Shown here one piece after another: positions 44,865 through 54,374 of a DNA stretch of 64,000 bases (the stretch's first letter is position 1; every line of letters starts with the position of its first letter). The DNA is from UBA3537 sp965657165 (lineage in GTDB: Bacteria; Bacteroidota; Bacteroidia; Flavobacteriales; Flavobacteriaceae). The stretch lies in the NCBI GenBank assembly GCA_965657165.1, contig CBFHNG010000001.1, positions 1 to 64,000 of the forward strand. Direction: 5' to 3'. A model generated the notes under the pieces. That model was not told the origin of the DNA, did not search any database, and was given only the letters and a program-made list of their open reading frames with translations. The position numbers and the translations under genes were made by a program.

Positions 44865-46456
44865 TGTTTTTTGTCTTTAGCAATGTAGTATTTATTCACC
44901 AATTCAATAACGCTTTCTATGGTTGGGATTTTTGCAATGCGTACATCCTTAAAGTGTTTTGTAGCTTCTTTGGCTGTGGTTTCGCCAATGCAATAGGCCA
45001 CACAATTGGGGGTGTTGTTTTTCAAAAAACTCTGCACAGTCGACGGGCTATAGAACATTACGCCTTCAACCGACTCAGGGAGTTTTGGCGCTTCGAGTTT
45101 TGTGCTGTAAGCCGCAATTTCATGTACTGTGATATTGTTTTTTGTTAAAATTGTTGGGAGGTCGTCCATTCTGATAGCACTACAGAAATAGGAAACTTCC
45201 GTTCCGTCTAAGTACTCCACCAGATGCTCAGCAAGTAGTTTTGCATTTTTAGCGCTATGCTTAACAGGGCCAATTTTTTGCTCAATCAATTTTTTAGTAC
45301 GCCGTCCTACACAATAGATGGTTTTAAAGTTTAGATCTTCAGCAGCACAATTATTCAAAAGCGCTTCAACGCCATTTTTACTCGTGATGATGACGTTTTC
45401 ATGCGGTCTTTTCAGCAACGAAGTTTTAATCCTGTTGGGCGTAGTTTTTATAAAATCTGAACTTTCAACCTTAACGGCATCAGCAAACAAATCTTTTTGC
45501 CCTGCGCTTAATGTTTTTGAAGAAAAGACATTGGTTTTTTGTGGTTTTAAGCTGTTTTTACTGACCAAGTTTTTCCCACCTCTTTCAATAATAAATTCCA
45601 CACATTCATCTACTAGCGATGTGTGTTTCCCTAATGGTGCACTACGTTTTGCTTCTACTTTTTTTGTGCCGTCTTCACTCAAAACGATGCTATGAAAATG
45701 AACTTCTTCATCTTTTATAAAAGCCAAAGCACCAATGGGTGCGCTACAGCCACCTTCTAATTTGTTTAAAAAAGTGCGTTCCATAGTGGTGCAAACTTCA
45801 GTTTCTTCATGATTTAATGCGGAACAAATCTCCAAAGTTTCTTTATCGGATTCTAAACAGGCGATCATAATAGCCCCTTGTGCTGGCGCGGGCACCATCC
45901 ATTCAAGATTTACAGCATTTGGTGGCGTTAGACCAATTCTTCCCAATCCCGCTGCTGCAAAAATAGCACCATTCCAGTTGCTGTTGTCTTCAAGTTTTTT
46001 TAGTCTTGTATTGACGTTTCCTCTCAGTCCAACAATGGTGTGAGTTGGGTAGCGATTAAGCCATTGTGCTTTTCTTCTGAGGCTTCCTGTTGCAATAATT
46101 GCATTTTTTTGTGCTAAAAACTCTTCATTATTTTTAAAAACGAGAGTGTCTCTAATATTTCCACGTTTTAAAACCGCTGCTTGCATAATGCCTTTTGGGA
46201 GTAAAGTGGGAACATCTTTAAGGGAGTGTACTGCTATATCAATTTCTTCGTTGAGCAGAGCAATATCAAGCGTACGGGTAAAAACTCCTGTAATTCCAAG
46301 CTCATAAATAGGTTGATTTAATACTAAATCTCCAGTTGATTTTACAGGAACAATCTCTGTTTTATACCCCAAATGTTCTAATTGTTGCTGAACAGTTTTT
46401 GCTTGCCAAAGCGCAAGTTGACTATCTCTTGTTCCTATGCGAATGGTCTTGGGCAT
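44861..46456 (-). CDS. hemCD: Hydroxymethylbilane synthase fused to uroporphyrinogen-III synthase
   Basis: 531 residues. Residues 1-300 are HemC: IRIGTRDSQLALWQA, the IATGSLRRKAQW block, and cysteine 237 in LEGGCSAPIG that carries the dipyrromethane cofactor. Residues about 305-531 form a HemD domain: VIITSKNGVEALL, VGRRTKKLI and YSPSTVQSFL. One protein would thus make the linear tetrapyrrole and close it to uroporphyrinogen III, which may channel an unstable intermediate. The gene is between hemA and hemE. Confidence 0.92.
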   Translation of the reverse strand: MPKTIRIGTRDSQLALWQAKTVQQQLEHLGYKTEIVPVKSTGDLVLNQPIYELGITGVFTRTLDIALLNEEIDIAVHSLKDVPTLLPKGIMQAAVLKRGNIRDTLVFKNNEEFLAQKNAIIATGSLRRKAQWLNRYPTHTIVGLRGNVNTRLKKLEDNSNWNGAIFAAAGLGRIGLTPPNAVNLEWMVPAPAQGAIMIACLESDKETLEICSALNHEETEVCTTMERTFLNKLEGGCSAPIGALAFIKDEEVHFHSIVLSEDGTKKVEAKRSAPLGKHTSLVDECVEFIIERGGKNLVSKNSLKPQKTNVFSSKTLSAGQKDLFADAVKVESSDFIKTTPNRIKTSLLKRPHENVIITSKNGVEALLNNCAAEDLNFKTIYCVGRRTKKLIEQKIGPVKHSAKNAKLLAEHLVEYLDGTEVSYFCSAIRMDDLPTILTKNNITVHEIAAYSTKLEAPKLPESVEGVMFYSPSTVQSFLKNNTPNCVAYCIGETTAKEATKHFKDVRIAKIPTIESVIELVNKYYIAKDKKQ

Positions 46457-46459
46457 ATT

Positions 46460-47707
46460 TTATTTATCTAATTGAAAAATTTTTTGAATCAGCTCTAAGC
46501 TAGTGTCAATAGAATTGTTTTCTTCTTTAAGGTGGTGTGCAAAATGATTAGTAATTTTTTGAACAATCTGCGCACTCAATAGGTCTGCTTGAGGTTTGTT
46601 GAAATTTTTAAGCTTTTTGCGTTGCGTTTCAATTTCAGCTTCGGCAAAAACATTTAATTTTTCTTTGAGTGCTTTAATAGTAGGCGCAAATTTTCTGTGC
46701 TCTAACCATTCTAAAAATTCACTTTTAATGTCTTCAATTATAGCTTCTGCTACAGGAATAAATTCTTTTCTTTTTTCCAGAGTTTCATCTGTAATATTGG
46801 ACAATTCATCTAAATGAGTTAGGGAAACATTTGGTAGGCTTCTCACATTTTCATCAACATTTTTTGGTATTGATAAATCAAGAATCAAAAGTTCTTTTTT
46901 ATTTTGAATAATTTGTTTGTCAATTGTAGGATGTTGTGCGCTAGTGGCTACAATTAAAATATCAGCTTTTTCAATTTCTTCTTGAAGTTGACTGTAGTCT
47001 TTGACTAAAACTTTAAATTTCCCAGCAATTTTTTCTGCACGTTCTCTAGTTCTATTGATGAGGGTAATGTGATCGTTTTTAGTGTGTTTGATGAGATTTT
47101 CACAAGTATTTCTTCCTATTTTTCCTGTTCCAAAAAGAAGAATGTTTTTTGAATTTACATCTTTTATAGAATTTAGAATGTATTGTACTGAAGCAAAGGA
47201 AACAGAAGTCGCTCCTGTAGAAAGCTTAGTTTCTGTTTTGATGCGTTTACTCGCTTGAATAACTGAGTTTATCAGTCGTTCTAAATAGGCATCGAGTAAA
47301 TTGTATTTTTTTGAAACACGAGCACTAGATTTCAATTGACTTATGATTTCAAAGTCGCCAAGTATTTGACTGTCTAAACCTGCCCCAACTCTAAACATAT
47401 GCTCAATTGCAGCATGATCTTTTAGCGTGTAGGCTACAGATTTAAAAATTTCGGCTGTGCCGGAGGTATTTTCGCATAGCAGATCAATTAATTCAGATGG
47501 ATGTTGCACAAAACCATAAACTTCGGTACGATTACAAGTTGAAGTTGCCACAATGCTTTTTATTCCTTTTGTCTTTGCTTGATCGAGTAGTGCGGCTTTT
47601 TTAGTAGGACTCAAACTAAAATCTCCACGTAATTTAGCATCTGCTTTTTTATGGCTGATACCAATAACATAAAAAGAAGTTTTTTTGTCGCCTCTGTGTT
47701 GCTCCAT
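46460..47707 (-). CDS. hemA: Glutamyl-tRNA reductase
   Basis: 415 residues: catalytic STCNRTEVY (cysteine 58), NADPH fold LLFGTGKIGRNT and the C-terminal helical dimerisation region. It is the committed C5 step that reduces glutamyl-tRNA to glutamate-1-semialdehyde. The hemL partner is outside the window. First gene of the minus-strand haem operon, 3 bases from hemCD. Confidence 0.96.
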   Translation of the reverse strand: MEQHRGDKKTSFYVIGISHKKADAKLRGDFSLSPTKKAALLDQAKTKGIKSIVATSTCNRTEVYGFVQHPSELIDLLCENTSGTAEIFKSVAYTLKDHAAIEHMFRVGAGLDSQILGDFEIISQLKSSARVSKKYNLLDAYLERLINSVIQASKRIKTETKLSTGATSVSFASVQYILNSIKDVNSKNILLFGTGKIGRNTCENLIKHTKNDHITLINRTRERAEKIAGKFKVLVKDYSQLQEEIEKADILIVATSAQHPTIDKQIIQNKKELLILDLSIPKNVDENVRSLPNVSLTHLDELSNITDETLEKRKEFIPVAEAIIEDIKSEFLEWLEHRKFAPTIKALKEKLNVFAEAEIETQRKKLKNFNKPQADLLSAQIVQKITNHFAHHLKEENNSIDTSLELIQKIFQLDK

Positions 47708-47736
47708 TTATTTGGGATAATACTTGCGGTTGGGTG

Positions 47737-47744
47737 CAAAAATA
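47737..47744 (-). promoter_or_regulatory. -7 promoter element of the hemA operon
   Basis: Minus-strand TATTTTTG, an exact TAnnTTTG, 29 bases before the hemA ATG. Confidence 0.6.
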
Positions 47745-47818
47745 GTATGTATGTTAAATAAAAAATAACGCTAGAGGAACTTTATTTGTCGTTTAGGGTT
47801 TAGTCCCCAATAATTTCT

Positions 47819-47826
47819 TATTTTTG
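47819..47826 (+). promoter_or_regulatory. -7 promoter element of the araC-hemH operon
   Basis: TATTTTTG, an exact TAnnTTTG, 56 bases before the AraC-family start. It diverges from the hemA promoter within the same 175-base region, so one regulator bound here could control both arms. Confidence 0.55.
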
Positions 47827-47882
47827 CAACTTTAATAATATCAACAGGTTGTATTTGAAGTTTATTTCAATTTTTATTTATA

Positions 47883-48803
47883 ATGAATCTAAATAAGAAA
47901 AATTCAAACACTTTAAGAGAAGTGGATAAAAGTGTCGCTACAGGGACTTTTTTGGAAACTTCTATCGAATCAGGGTTTTTGGTAATGACTTATCAAAATG
48001 AATTTGATGCTCCAAAGGTTTTAGGAAAAGCAATTGACAATTCATTTATCCAGTTTCATTTTTGCCTCAAAGGGACCACACAATTTTGTTTCAACAATAA
48101 CACTTACACTCTTGATATCCCCGAAGAAAATTCTCTATTGTTGTATAACCCTCAAAGAGATTTACCAATACACATGATTACTCAACCAAAAACTTGGGTG
48201 GTTTCTGTTTTGATATCCATCAAAAAGTTTCATGCGTTATTTTCTCATGAAGCGAATTATATTACTTTTTTGAACGATGATAACAAGCTAAAAAAGTATT
48301 ATAAAGATGGCTACATTTCGCCGTCAATGGCGATTGTTCTCAATCAAATTATCAATTATAATTTGAATTCAAATCTTCGTGAGTTGTATTGTAAAGCAAA
48401 AGTTTACGAGTTGCTAAGTTTGTATTTCAATAGAGGAGAAGAAGCCAATGTAGAACAATGTCCTTTCTTGGCCGATGAGTCGAATGTTATAAAAATAAAA
48501 CAAGCCAAAGATATCATCATTCAGCGCATGGCCGAACCTCCAACTTTGACAGAATTAGCCGCCGAAATAGATATTAGTTTAAAAAAACTGAAAGAAGGGT
48601 TCAAACAAATTTATGGCACTACAGTTTATGGCTTTTTGTTTGATTATAAAATGGAAGTTGCTAGAAAATTGTTAGAATCAGGGACTAATAATGTTAATGA
48701 AGTTGGGCTTAAAGTTGGTTACAGCACAGCAAGCCATTTTATTGCTGCTTTTAAAAAACAATATGGGACAACCCCAAAAAAATATATTCAATCCTTAAAT
48801 TAA
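47883..48803 (+). CDS. AraC-family transcriptional regulator
   Basis: 306 residues: an N-terminal ligand/dimer domain, a CPF motif in VEQCPFLADE usual in PchR-like members, and a C-terminal double helix-turn-helix (LTELAAEIDISLKKLKEGFKQ then VNEVGLKVGYSTASHFIAAFKKQYG). It sits directly before hemH and diverges from hemA. PchR-like regulators often respond to siderophores or iron; a haem or iron signal here is inference. Confidence 0.9.
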   Translation: MNLNKKNSNTLREVDKSVATGTFLETSIESGFLVMTYQNEFDAPKVLGKAIDNSFIQFHFCLKGTTQFCFNNNTYTLDIPEENSLLLYNPQRDLPIHMITQPKTWVVSVLISIKKFHALFSHEANYITFLNDDNKLKKYYKDGYISPSMAIVLNQIINYNLNSNLRELYCKAKVYELLSLYFNRGEEANVEQCPFLADESNVIKIKQAKDIIIQRMAEPPTLTELAAEIDISLKKLKEGFKQIYGTTVYGFLFDYKMEVARKLLESGTNNVNEVGLKVGYSTASHFIAAFKKQYGTTPKKYIQSLN

Positions 48804-48816
48804 TCAATAACTAAAA

Positions 48817-49848
48817 ATGAAAGGTGTTTTATTAGTCAATTTAGGTTCTCCAGATAGTCCAAATCCAAAAGATGTTAAGAAATATCTTGGAGAGTTTCTT
48901 ATGGATGAACGTGTCATCGATGTTCCGAAGTGGGCACGAACATTATTGGTTAAAGGTATTATTTTGAACACCCGCCCAAAGGCATCAGCAAAAGCATACA
49001 AAAAAATTTGGTGGGAAGAAGGCTCTCCACTAATTGTTCTTTCCGAACGATTAAAAGAAAAATTACAAAAAGAAATTGATTTACCAATAGCTCTGGCGAT
49101 GCGCTACGGTAGTATGTCTATAAGAAATGGACTTCAAGAGTTACATGACAAAGGGGTTACAGAGGCTTTTATGATTCCTCTATATCCTCAATTTGCGATG
49201 GCTACTACCGAAACTATTTTGGTTTTAGCAGATGAATTACAAAAGGAATTTTTCCCAAAAATGACGATTGAAAGTTTGCCTCCTTTTTACAATAATCCAG
49301 AATATATTAAAGTTCTTTCGGAGTCCATTAAGTCGTATTTAAAAGGAAGAGATTATGAGCATTTACTTTTTTCTTACCATGGTATTCCAGAACGTCACAT
49401 TCGAAAAAGTGATATTACCAAATCGCATTGCAAAATTGACAAATCATGTTGTAATACTCCGTCAGAGGCTCATGCCTATTGCTACAAGCATCAATGTGTT
49501 GAGGTTACAAGATTGGTTGGGGAATATCTCAAACTTGAGCCGGGGACTTTTTCTACATCATTTCAATCGCGCTTAGGCTTTGACCCGTGGTTGAGACCAT
49601 ATACAGATCGCACCATAGAACGTTTGGGTAAAGAAGGCATAAAAAATATGGCTATTGCTACCCCTGCATTTGTGAGTGATTGTTTAGAAACTTTAGAAGA
49701 AATTGCTATGGAAGGTGAGGAGATTTTCCATGAAGCTGGTGGAGATAACTTTACTACAATTCCATGTTTAAATGACAATTCTGAGTGGGTTTTGCTGCTT
49801 GCAAAATGGATAAAAGAATGGAATGAAAAAGCACTAATATCTAACTAA
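48817..49848 (+). CDS. hemH: Ferrochelatase
   Basis: 343 residues starting MKGVLLVNLGSPDSPNP, with the active-site histidine in FSYHGIPERH and the C-terminal VSDCLETLEEI. It inserts ferrous iron into protoporphyrin IX. 13 bases after the AraC gene; its stop immediately precedes the MATE ATG. Confidence 0.97.
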   Translation: MKGVLLVNLGSPDSPNPKDVKKYLGEFLMDERVIDVPKWARTLLVKGIILNTRPKASAKAYKKIWWEEGSPLIVLSERLKEKLQKEIDLPIALAMRYGSMSIRNGLQELHDKGVTEAFMIPLYPQFAMATTETILVLADELQKEFFPKMTIESLPPFYNNPEYIKVLSESIKSYLKGRDYEHLLFSYHGIPERHIRKSDITKSHCKIDKSCCNTPSEAHAYCYKHQCVEVTRLVGEYLKLEPGTFSTSFQSRLGFDPWLRPYTDRTIERLGKEGIKNMAIATPAFVSDCLETLEEIAMEGEEIFHEAGGDNFTTIPCLNDNSEWVLLLAKWIKEWNEKALISN

Positions 49849-51195
49849 ATGGCCAAACCCATAGTTTCAGATTTTGGAACAGAACCTATAGGGAAATTAC
49901 TTCTTCGGCAAGCAGTTCCTGCGGCAATTGGAATTTTAGTGATGTCTCTCAATATCCTTATTGATACAATTTTTGTGGGACATTGGATTGGTTCTCAGGC
50001 CATTGCGGCTATTAATGTTGTTTTACCTGTTTCTTTTTTTATTGCTGCACTTGGGATGTCTATTGGGGTTGGAGGTTCATCAATTATTTCTAGAGCATTG
50101 GGCTCAAAATCAAAATCTAAAGCACTAAAAACTTTTGGTAATCAGATTACACTTACCCTTTCTCTAACGCTTACGTTTATTGCTTTTGGCCTATTTTTTA
50201 TTGATGAAATTATTCCTGTTTTTGGCGGTAAAGGTGCTATTTATGAGCCTGCCAAAATCTATTATAGAATCGTTTTGTATGGTGTTCCTCTTTTGGCACT
50301 TTGTATGATGGGAAACACTGTTATTCGTGCAGAAGGAAAGCCAAAATTTGCGATGTATGCGATGATGATTCCCTCAGTTTCAAATTTAATTTTAGATATT
50401 TTTCTTATTAAATTTTTAGATTTAGGGATGACTGGAGCCGCTTGGGCAACAACCTTTTCTTATGCATTTTGCTTTGCTTTTGTTTTTTGGTTTTTTATTT
50501 CAAAACATTCTGAAATGAAAATCAATTGGAGTCATTTGGGATTAAAGAAAAAGATTGTTTCAGAAATCAGTAGTTTGGGTTCGGTCACGCTTACCCGTCA
50601 AGCAGTCGTCAGTATTACATATCTATTAATGAATAATATTTTATTTGAATTTGGTGGCGAAACATCGGTAACGGCCTATGCCATTGTTTCTAGAATGCTG
50701 ATGTTTGCTTTGTTTCCAATTTTTGGCATTACGCAAGGGTTTATTCCTATTGCAGGGTTTAATTATGGGGCAAAAAACTACAATCGTGTAAAACAAACTA
50801 TTGGAATAGCAATTCGCTATTCTATTATTTTAGCGACCATAATATTTATTTTGCTTTTTGGCTTTCCGGAGTTAATTACAAAGGCATTTACAACAGATAT
50901 TTCTGTAATTGAGAAAACACCAAATGCGATGCGGTGGGTTTTTGCTGCAACGCCAATTATTGCTATTCAATTGATTGGAGCAGCGTATTTTCAAGCTGTA
51001 GGTAAGGCCACTCCAGCATTATTACTCACACTTTCTCGACAAGCATTTTTCTTTATTCCTCTAATTTTTATATTACCTTTATGGTATGGAGAGCTGGGGG
51101 TTTGGATGGCTTTTCCAGCCTCCGATGTGCTTTCAACATTAGTAACAGCTTATTTTTTACAGAAAGAAATCAAAAATAATTTAAAAGAGTCCTAA
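49849..51195 (+). CDS. MATE family efflux transporter
   Basis: 448 residues with 12 transmembrane helices in two related halves (EPIGKLLLRQAVPAAIGILVM and the second half near GSVTLTRQAVVSITYLLMN). Antiports small molecules using ion gradients at the inner membrane. It starts with no gap after hemH and overlaps hemJ by one base, so it is part of the haem operon. Porphyrin or other efflux is an untested guess. Confidence 0.9.
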   Translation: MAKPIVSDFGTEPIGKLLLRQAVPAAIGILVMSLNILIDTIFVGHWIGSQAIAAINVVLPVSFFIAALGMSIGVGGSSIISRALGSKSKSKALKTFGNQITLTLSLTLTFIAFGLFFIDEIIPVFGGKGAIYEPAKIYYRIVLYGVPLLALCMMGNTVIRAEGKPKFAMYAMMIPSVSNLILDIFLIKFLDLGMTGAAWATTFSYAFCFAFVFWFFISKHSEMKINWSHLGLKKKIVSEISSLGSVTLTRQAVVSITYLLMNNILFEFGGETSVTAYAIVSRMLMFALFPIFGITQGFIPIAGFNYGAKNYNRVKQTIGIAIRYSIILATIIFILLFGFPELITKAFTTDISVIEKTPNAMRWVFAATPIIAIQLIGAAYFQAVGKATPALLLTLSRQAFFFIPLIFILPLWYGELGVWMAFPASDVLSTLVTAYFLQKEIKNNLKES

Positions 51196-51731
51196 TGGAA
51201 TATTACAACTATATTAAATCACTTCATTTAATTTTTGTCATTACATGGTTTGCAGGATTATTTTATATCCCACGTTTATTTATTTATCATATTGAGGCCA
51301 ATAGCAAACCTTCTCCAGAAAAAGAAATTCTTTCGGAACAACTGAAGTTAATGGCAAAGCGATTATGGTATATCATCACATGGCCATCAGCGATTTTGGC
51401 TACAATTTTTGCATTATGGCTTTTGCATTTGGCGCCCTATTGGCTTGAACAACCTTGGATGCATGCAAAACTTGCCTTTGTTATTTTACTTTTTGCATAC
51501 CACTTCAAAACACACATGATGTTTAAAACACTCCAACGCAATGACATTAATTATTCTTCAAACTTTATGCGCCTATGGAATGAAGGCGCAACATTAATTT
51601 TATTTGCTATTGTATTTTTAGTTATTCTAAAAAATACTTTAAATATGGTTTATGGTCTTTTGGGGCTTATTGGGCTAGGTGTTATTTTGATGCTTGGAAT
51701 TCGCCTATACAAGAAGACCAGAAAAAACTAA
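51195..51731 (+). CDS. hemJ: Protoporphyrinogen oxidase HemJ
   Basis: 178 residues, a four-helix membrane protein of the UPF0093/HemJ family: SLHLIFVITWFAGLFYIPRL with the conserved histidine, and WMHAKLAFV with a conserved lysine. HemJ oxidises protoporphyrinogen IX in the inner membrane, filling the step between HemF and HemH. CopD-related membrane proteins look alike, but the haem neighbours decide. Confidence 0.9.
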   Translation: MEYYNYIKSLHLIFVITWFAGLFYIPRLFIYHIEANSKPSPEKEILSEQLKLMAKRLWYIITWPSAILATIFALWLLHLAPYWLEQPWMHAKLAFVILLFAYHFKTHMMFKTLQRNDINYSSNFMRLWNEGATLILFAIVFLVILKNTLNMVYGLLGLIGLGVILMLGIRLYKKTRKN

Positions 51732-51779
51732 GATCTCGACTCCTACATTTTCATTATATTTATAAAAAAGAAATTCACT

Positions 51780-53234
51780 ATGACAAAACGCAATCTGTCA
51801 TTAAGTTCCAGAATATTTTTCTATATGATTCTTTTGGTTGTATTGGCCTCAATTTTGATTGCGGTAGTTACAGTGTATCAATATAACGAGCAATCTCAAG
51901 ACTATCACCGCAAGCGTCTAGAACGAAAAGAAGCACAATTGATTTCGAGTATAAATTATGTTTTAAAAGAATCAAGTTGGGAAATTAAAACAGAAAATTT
52001 ACCACTAATTTTCAAAGATAAAATTTATGAAATCGCCAACATTCATAATGTTACTTTTAACCTTTATGATTTAAAAGGGCAACTGCTAAAATCTTCCAAG
52101 CCAAGATTAAAAAATGATCCTATTCCAGAACAATTACCCAATTATATTTTAGACACTTTAGGTCAAATTACTTCTAAAAGATTTGTAGAAAAAAATAAAT
52201 TATTAGATGGGAACTACAGGTCATCCTATTTGATTTTGAATAACCCCACCTCAAAGCCCATAGGAATTTTAAACGTCCCATATTTTGATGACGATTCTTT
52301 AAATTCAGGAGAATTAAAAGAGTTTTTGATCCGCCTTGGCTATGCTTATATTATAATGATGTTAGTGGCTATAGCCTTCGCCTATTTTATGTCAAAATTT
52401 ATCACCAAATCGATTAAAACGATTAGTGATAAAATGTACGAAACACGTTTTGAGAAGCGCAACAAAAAAATTGTTTTAGATGGTGCAACAACAGAAATCA
52501 AATCACTTGTAGAATCCTATAACAATATGATTGATGCCTTGGAAGAAAGTGCCCAAAAATTGGCATCTAGTGAGCGCGAACAAGCGTGGCGAGAGATGGC
52601 AAAACAAGTGGCTCACGAGATCAAAAACCCATTAACCCCCATGCGGTTAAGTGTTCAAAGTTTTCAGCGAATGTTTGATCCAAAAGACCCAGAAATTCAT
52701 AAAAAAGTAGACGAGTATAGCAAAACACTTATTCAACAAATTGATACAATGAGTAAAATTGCCGAGGCTTTTTCAAATTTTGCAAAAATGCCAACGCAGA
52801 ATTTAGAACAATTAGATATTGTTGAAGTTGTTGAACGCGCATTGGAAATTTTTCCTTCTGAAAGCATCAAGTTTTCTGCCACTAGTTCTGAAATTATTGC
52901 CACAGCTGACAAAGATCAGATCAATAGAATTGTTAATAATTTGGTTAAAAATGCGATTCAGTCCATCTCCGAAAACAAAAATCCAAATATTGAAGTTGAA
53001 TTATTTGAAAAAGACGATCATGTTTGTATAAAAGTCAAAGATAATGGAAGTGGAATTGATGATACAATAAGTCAAAAGATTTTTGAGCCAAAGTTTACCA
53101 CTAAAACTAGTGGAATGGGTTTAGGGTTACCTATGATAAAAAATATAATTGAAACCTATAACGGGAGTATCAGTTTTGATACAACTAAAGGGGAAGGAAC
53201 TGTATTTGTAGTCTCTTTCCCAAGAAAACAATAA
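51780..53234 (+). CDS. Membrane sensor histidine kinase
   Basis: 484 residues: TM1 about 11-33, an extracytoplasmic sensor to about 180, TM2 about 186-206, HAMP to about 258, phospho-acceptor VAHEIKNPLTP with H279, and HATPase with NNLVKNAIQSI, DNGSGID and GMGLGLPMIKNI. The acceptor sequence resembles the NtrY group. No response regulator is next to it. 7 bases separate it from the enoyl-CoA hydratase gene. Confidence 0.9.
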   Translation: MTKRNLSLSSRIFFYMILLVVLASILIAVVTVYQYNEQSQDYHRKRLERKEAQLISSINYVLKESSWEIKTENLPLIFKDKIYEIANIHNVTFNLYDLKGQLLKSSKPRLKNDPIPEQLPNYILDTLGQITSKRFVEKNKLLDGNYRSSYLILNNPTSKPIGILNVPYFDDDSLNSGELKEFLIRLGYAYIIMMLVAIAFAYFMSKFITKSIKTISDKMYETRFEKRNKKIVLDGATTEIKSLVESYNNMIDALEESAQKLASSEREQAWREMAKQVAHEIKNPLTPMRLSVQSFQRMFDPKDPEIHKKVDEYSKTLIQQIDTMSKIAEAFSNFAKMPTQNLEQLDIVEVVERALEIFPSESIKFSATSSEIIATADKDQINRIVNNLVKNAIQSISENKNPNIEVELFEKDDHVCIKVKDNGSGIDDTISQKIFEPKFTTKTSGMGLGLPMIKNIIETYNGSISFDTTKGEGTVFVVSFPRKQ

Positions 53235-53241
53235 TAACATC

Positions 53242-54024
53242 ATGCGATTTAATACTCTTTTAGTACACTTAGAAAATAATATTTCAATCATTACAATTAA
53301 TCGTCCAAAGAAACTCAATGCACTTAATAAGGAAACCATTTCTGAGCTTCATTACGCCATAAAAGAAGCTGATGAAAATAAAAACGTAAGAGTTATTATA
53401 CTTACAGGAAACGGTGAAAAAGCATTTGTTGCTGGTGCAGATATCAGTGAGTTTGCAGATTTTGACGTTCAGCAAGCGGCTCAACTTTCAAGAGAAGGTC
53501 AGACACTTTTATTTGATTTCATAGAGAACTTATCGACACCCGTTATTGCTGCGGTTAATGGATTTGCATTAGGAGGTGGCTTGGAGCTCGCAATGGCAGC
53601 ACATTTTAGAGTAGCAAGTGACAATGCTCGTATGGGTCTTCCTGAAGTAAGCTTAGGCGTCATACCAGGTTATGGTGGAACTCAACGTTTAGCTCAATTA
53701 ATAGGTAAAGGCCGCGCACTTGAAATGATTATGACGGCTCAAATGATAGATGCTTCAAAGGCCGAACAGTGGGGTTTAGTTAATGCAATAACTTCTCAAG
53801 AAGAGCTTTTAAATTATTGTATTTCATTGGCTGAAAAGATGAAACGCAATGGCTCATTGGCAATTTCTGCAGCAATCAAGTCGGTTAACGCAAATTTTGA
53901 TAAAAGCATCAATGGATATGATATTGAAATTTTTGAGTTTGCAAAGTGTTTTGGAACCAAAGACTTTAAAGAAGGAACAACGGCTTTTTTAGAAAAGCGA
54001 AAGGCAAATTTTTCAGGCGAGTAG
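53242..54024 (+). CDS. Enoyl-CoA hydratase/isomerase family protein
   Basis: 260 residues with crotonase fold motifs: AGADISEFADFD and the oxyanion loop NGFALGGGLELAMA, then MGLPEVSLGVIPGYGGTQRL with both usual catalytic glutamates. Probably hydrates 2-enoyl-CoA in beta-oxidation. Follows the histidine kinase without a promoter I can identify. Confidence 0.9.
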   Translation: MRFNTLLVHLENNISIITINRPKKLNALNKETISELHYAIKEADENKNVRVIILTGNGEKAFVAGADISEFADFDVQQAAQLSREGQTLLFDFIENLSTPVIAAVNGFALGGGLELAMAAHFRVASDNARMGLPEVSLGVIPGYGGTQRLAQLIGKGRALEMIMTAQMIDASKAEQWGLVNAITSQEELLNYCISLAEKMKRNGSLAISAAIKSVNANFDKSINGYDIEIFEFAKCFGTKDFKEGTTAFLEKRKANFSGE

Positions 54025-54029
54025 CATTT

Positions 54030-54066
54030 AAAAAACAAAAAACCCTATAACTTTTGCTATAGGGTT
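54030..54066 (-). terminator. Intrinsic terminator of atpD-atpC
   Basis: AACCCTATA/TATAGGGTT arms with an 8-base loop at 54041-54066. The poly-A run at 54030-54042 gives the U-tract on the minus strand, so it mainly ends the atpDC transcript; it may also act on the plus-strand hydratase mRNA. Confidence 0.8.
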
Positions 54067-54089
54067 AATATATCTTTTGAGATTAAAAC

Positions 54090-54365
54090 TTAATCCGCAA
54101 GTACGATAATTTTATTGGCATTCATTTCAATGGTTCCAGAGTTGATAGCAAGCCAGTATCCTTTATCTTTTTGCTCAAATCTAGAAGCATTTTCTTTATC
54201 AATACTAATGTTACCACTTATTTTTACAAACCCTTCTTTCAAAATAGAAACAATAGGTGCGTGATTGTTCAGCATTTCAAAATCCCCATTGAGTCCTGGG
54301 ACGGAAACGCTATCAACTTCGCCTTTAAAAAGGGTGGTTTCTGGTGATACAATTTCTAAATACAT
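54090..54365 (-). CDS. atpC: ATP synthase F1 subunit epsilon, short form
   Basis: 91 residues: the N-terminal beta-sandwich domain only (MYLEIVSPETTLFKGEVDSVSVPG, GDFEMLNNHAPIVSIL). The C-terminal two-helix regulatory domain of about 45 residues is missing, so its ATPase-inhibiting arm is absent. Short epsilon is common in Bacteroidota. 9 bases after atpD. Confidence 0.93.
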   Translation of the reverse strand: MYLEIVSPETTLFKGEVDSVSVPGLNGDFEMLNNHAPIVSILKEGFVKISGNISIDKENASRFEQKDKGYWLAINSGTIEMNANKIIVLAD

Positions 54366-54374
54366 ATCTATATA

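Noticed and set aside
44864..45695. Plus-strand open frames of 94 and 125 residues inside hemCD
   Set aside because: They are antisense to a strongly conserved gene, have no promoter or family resemblance, and are explained by codon bias of the real frame.
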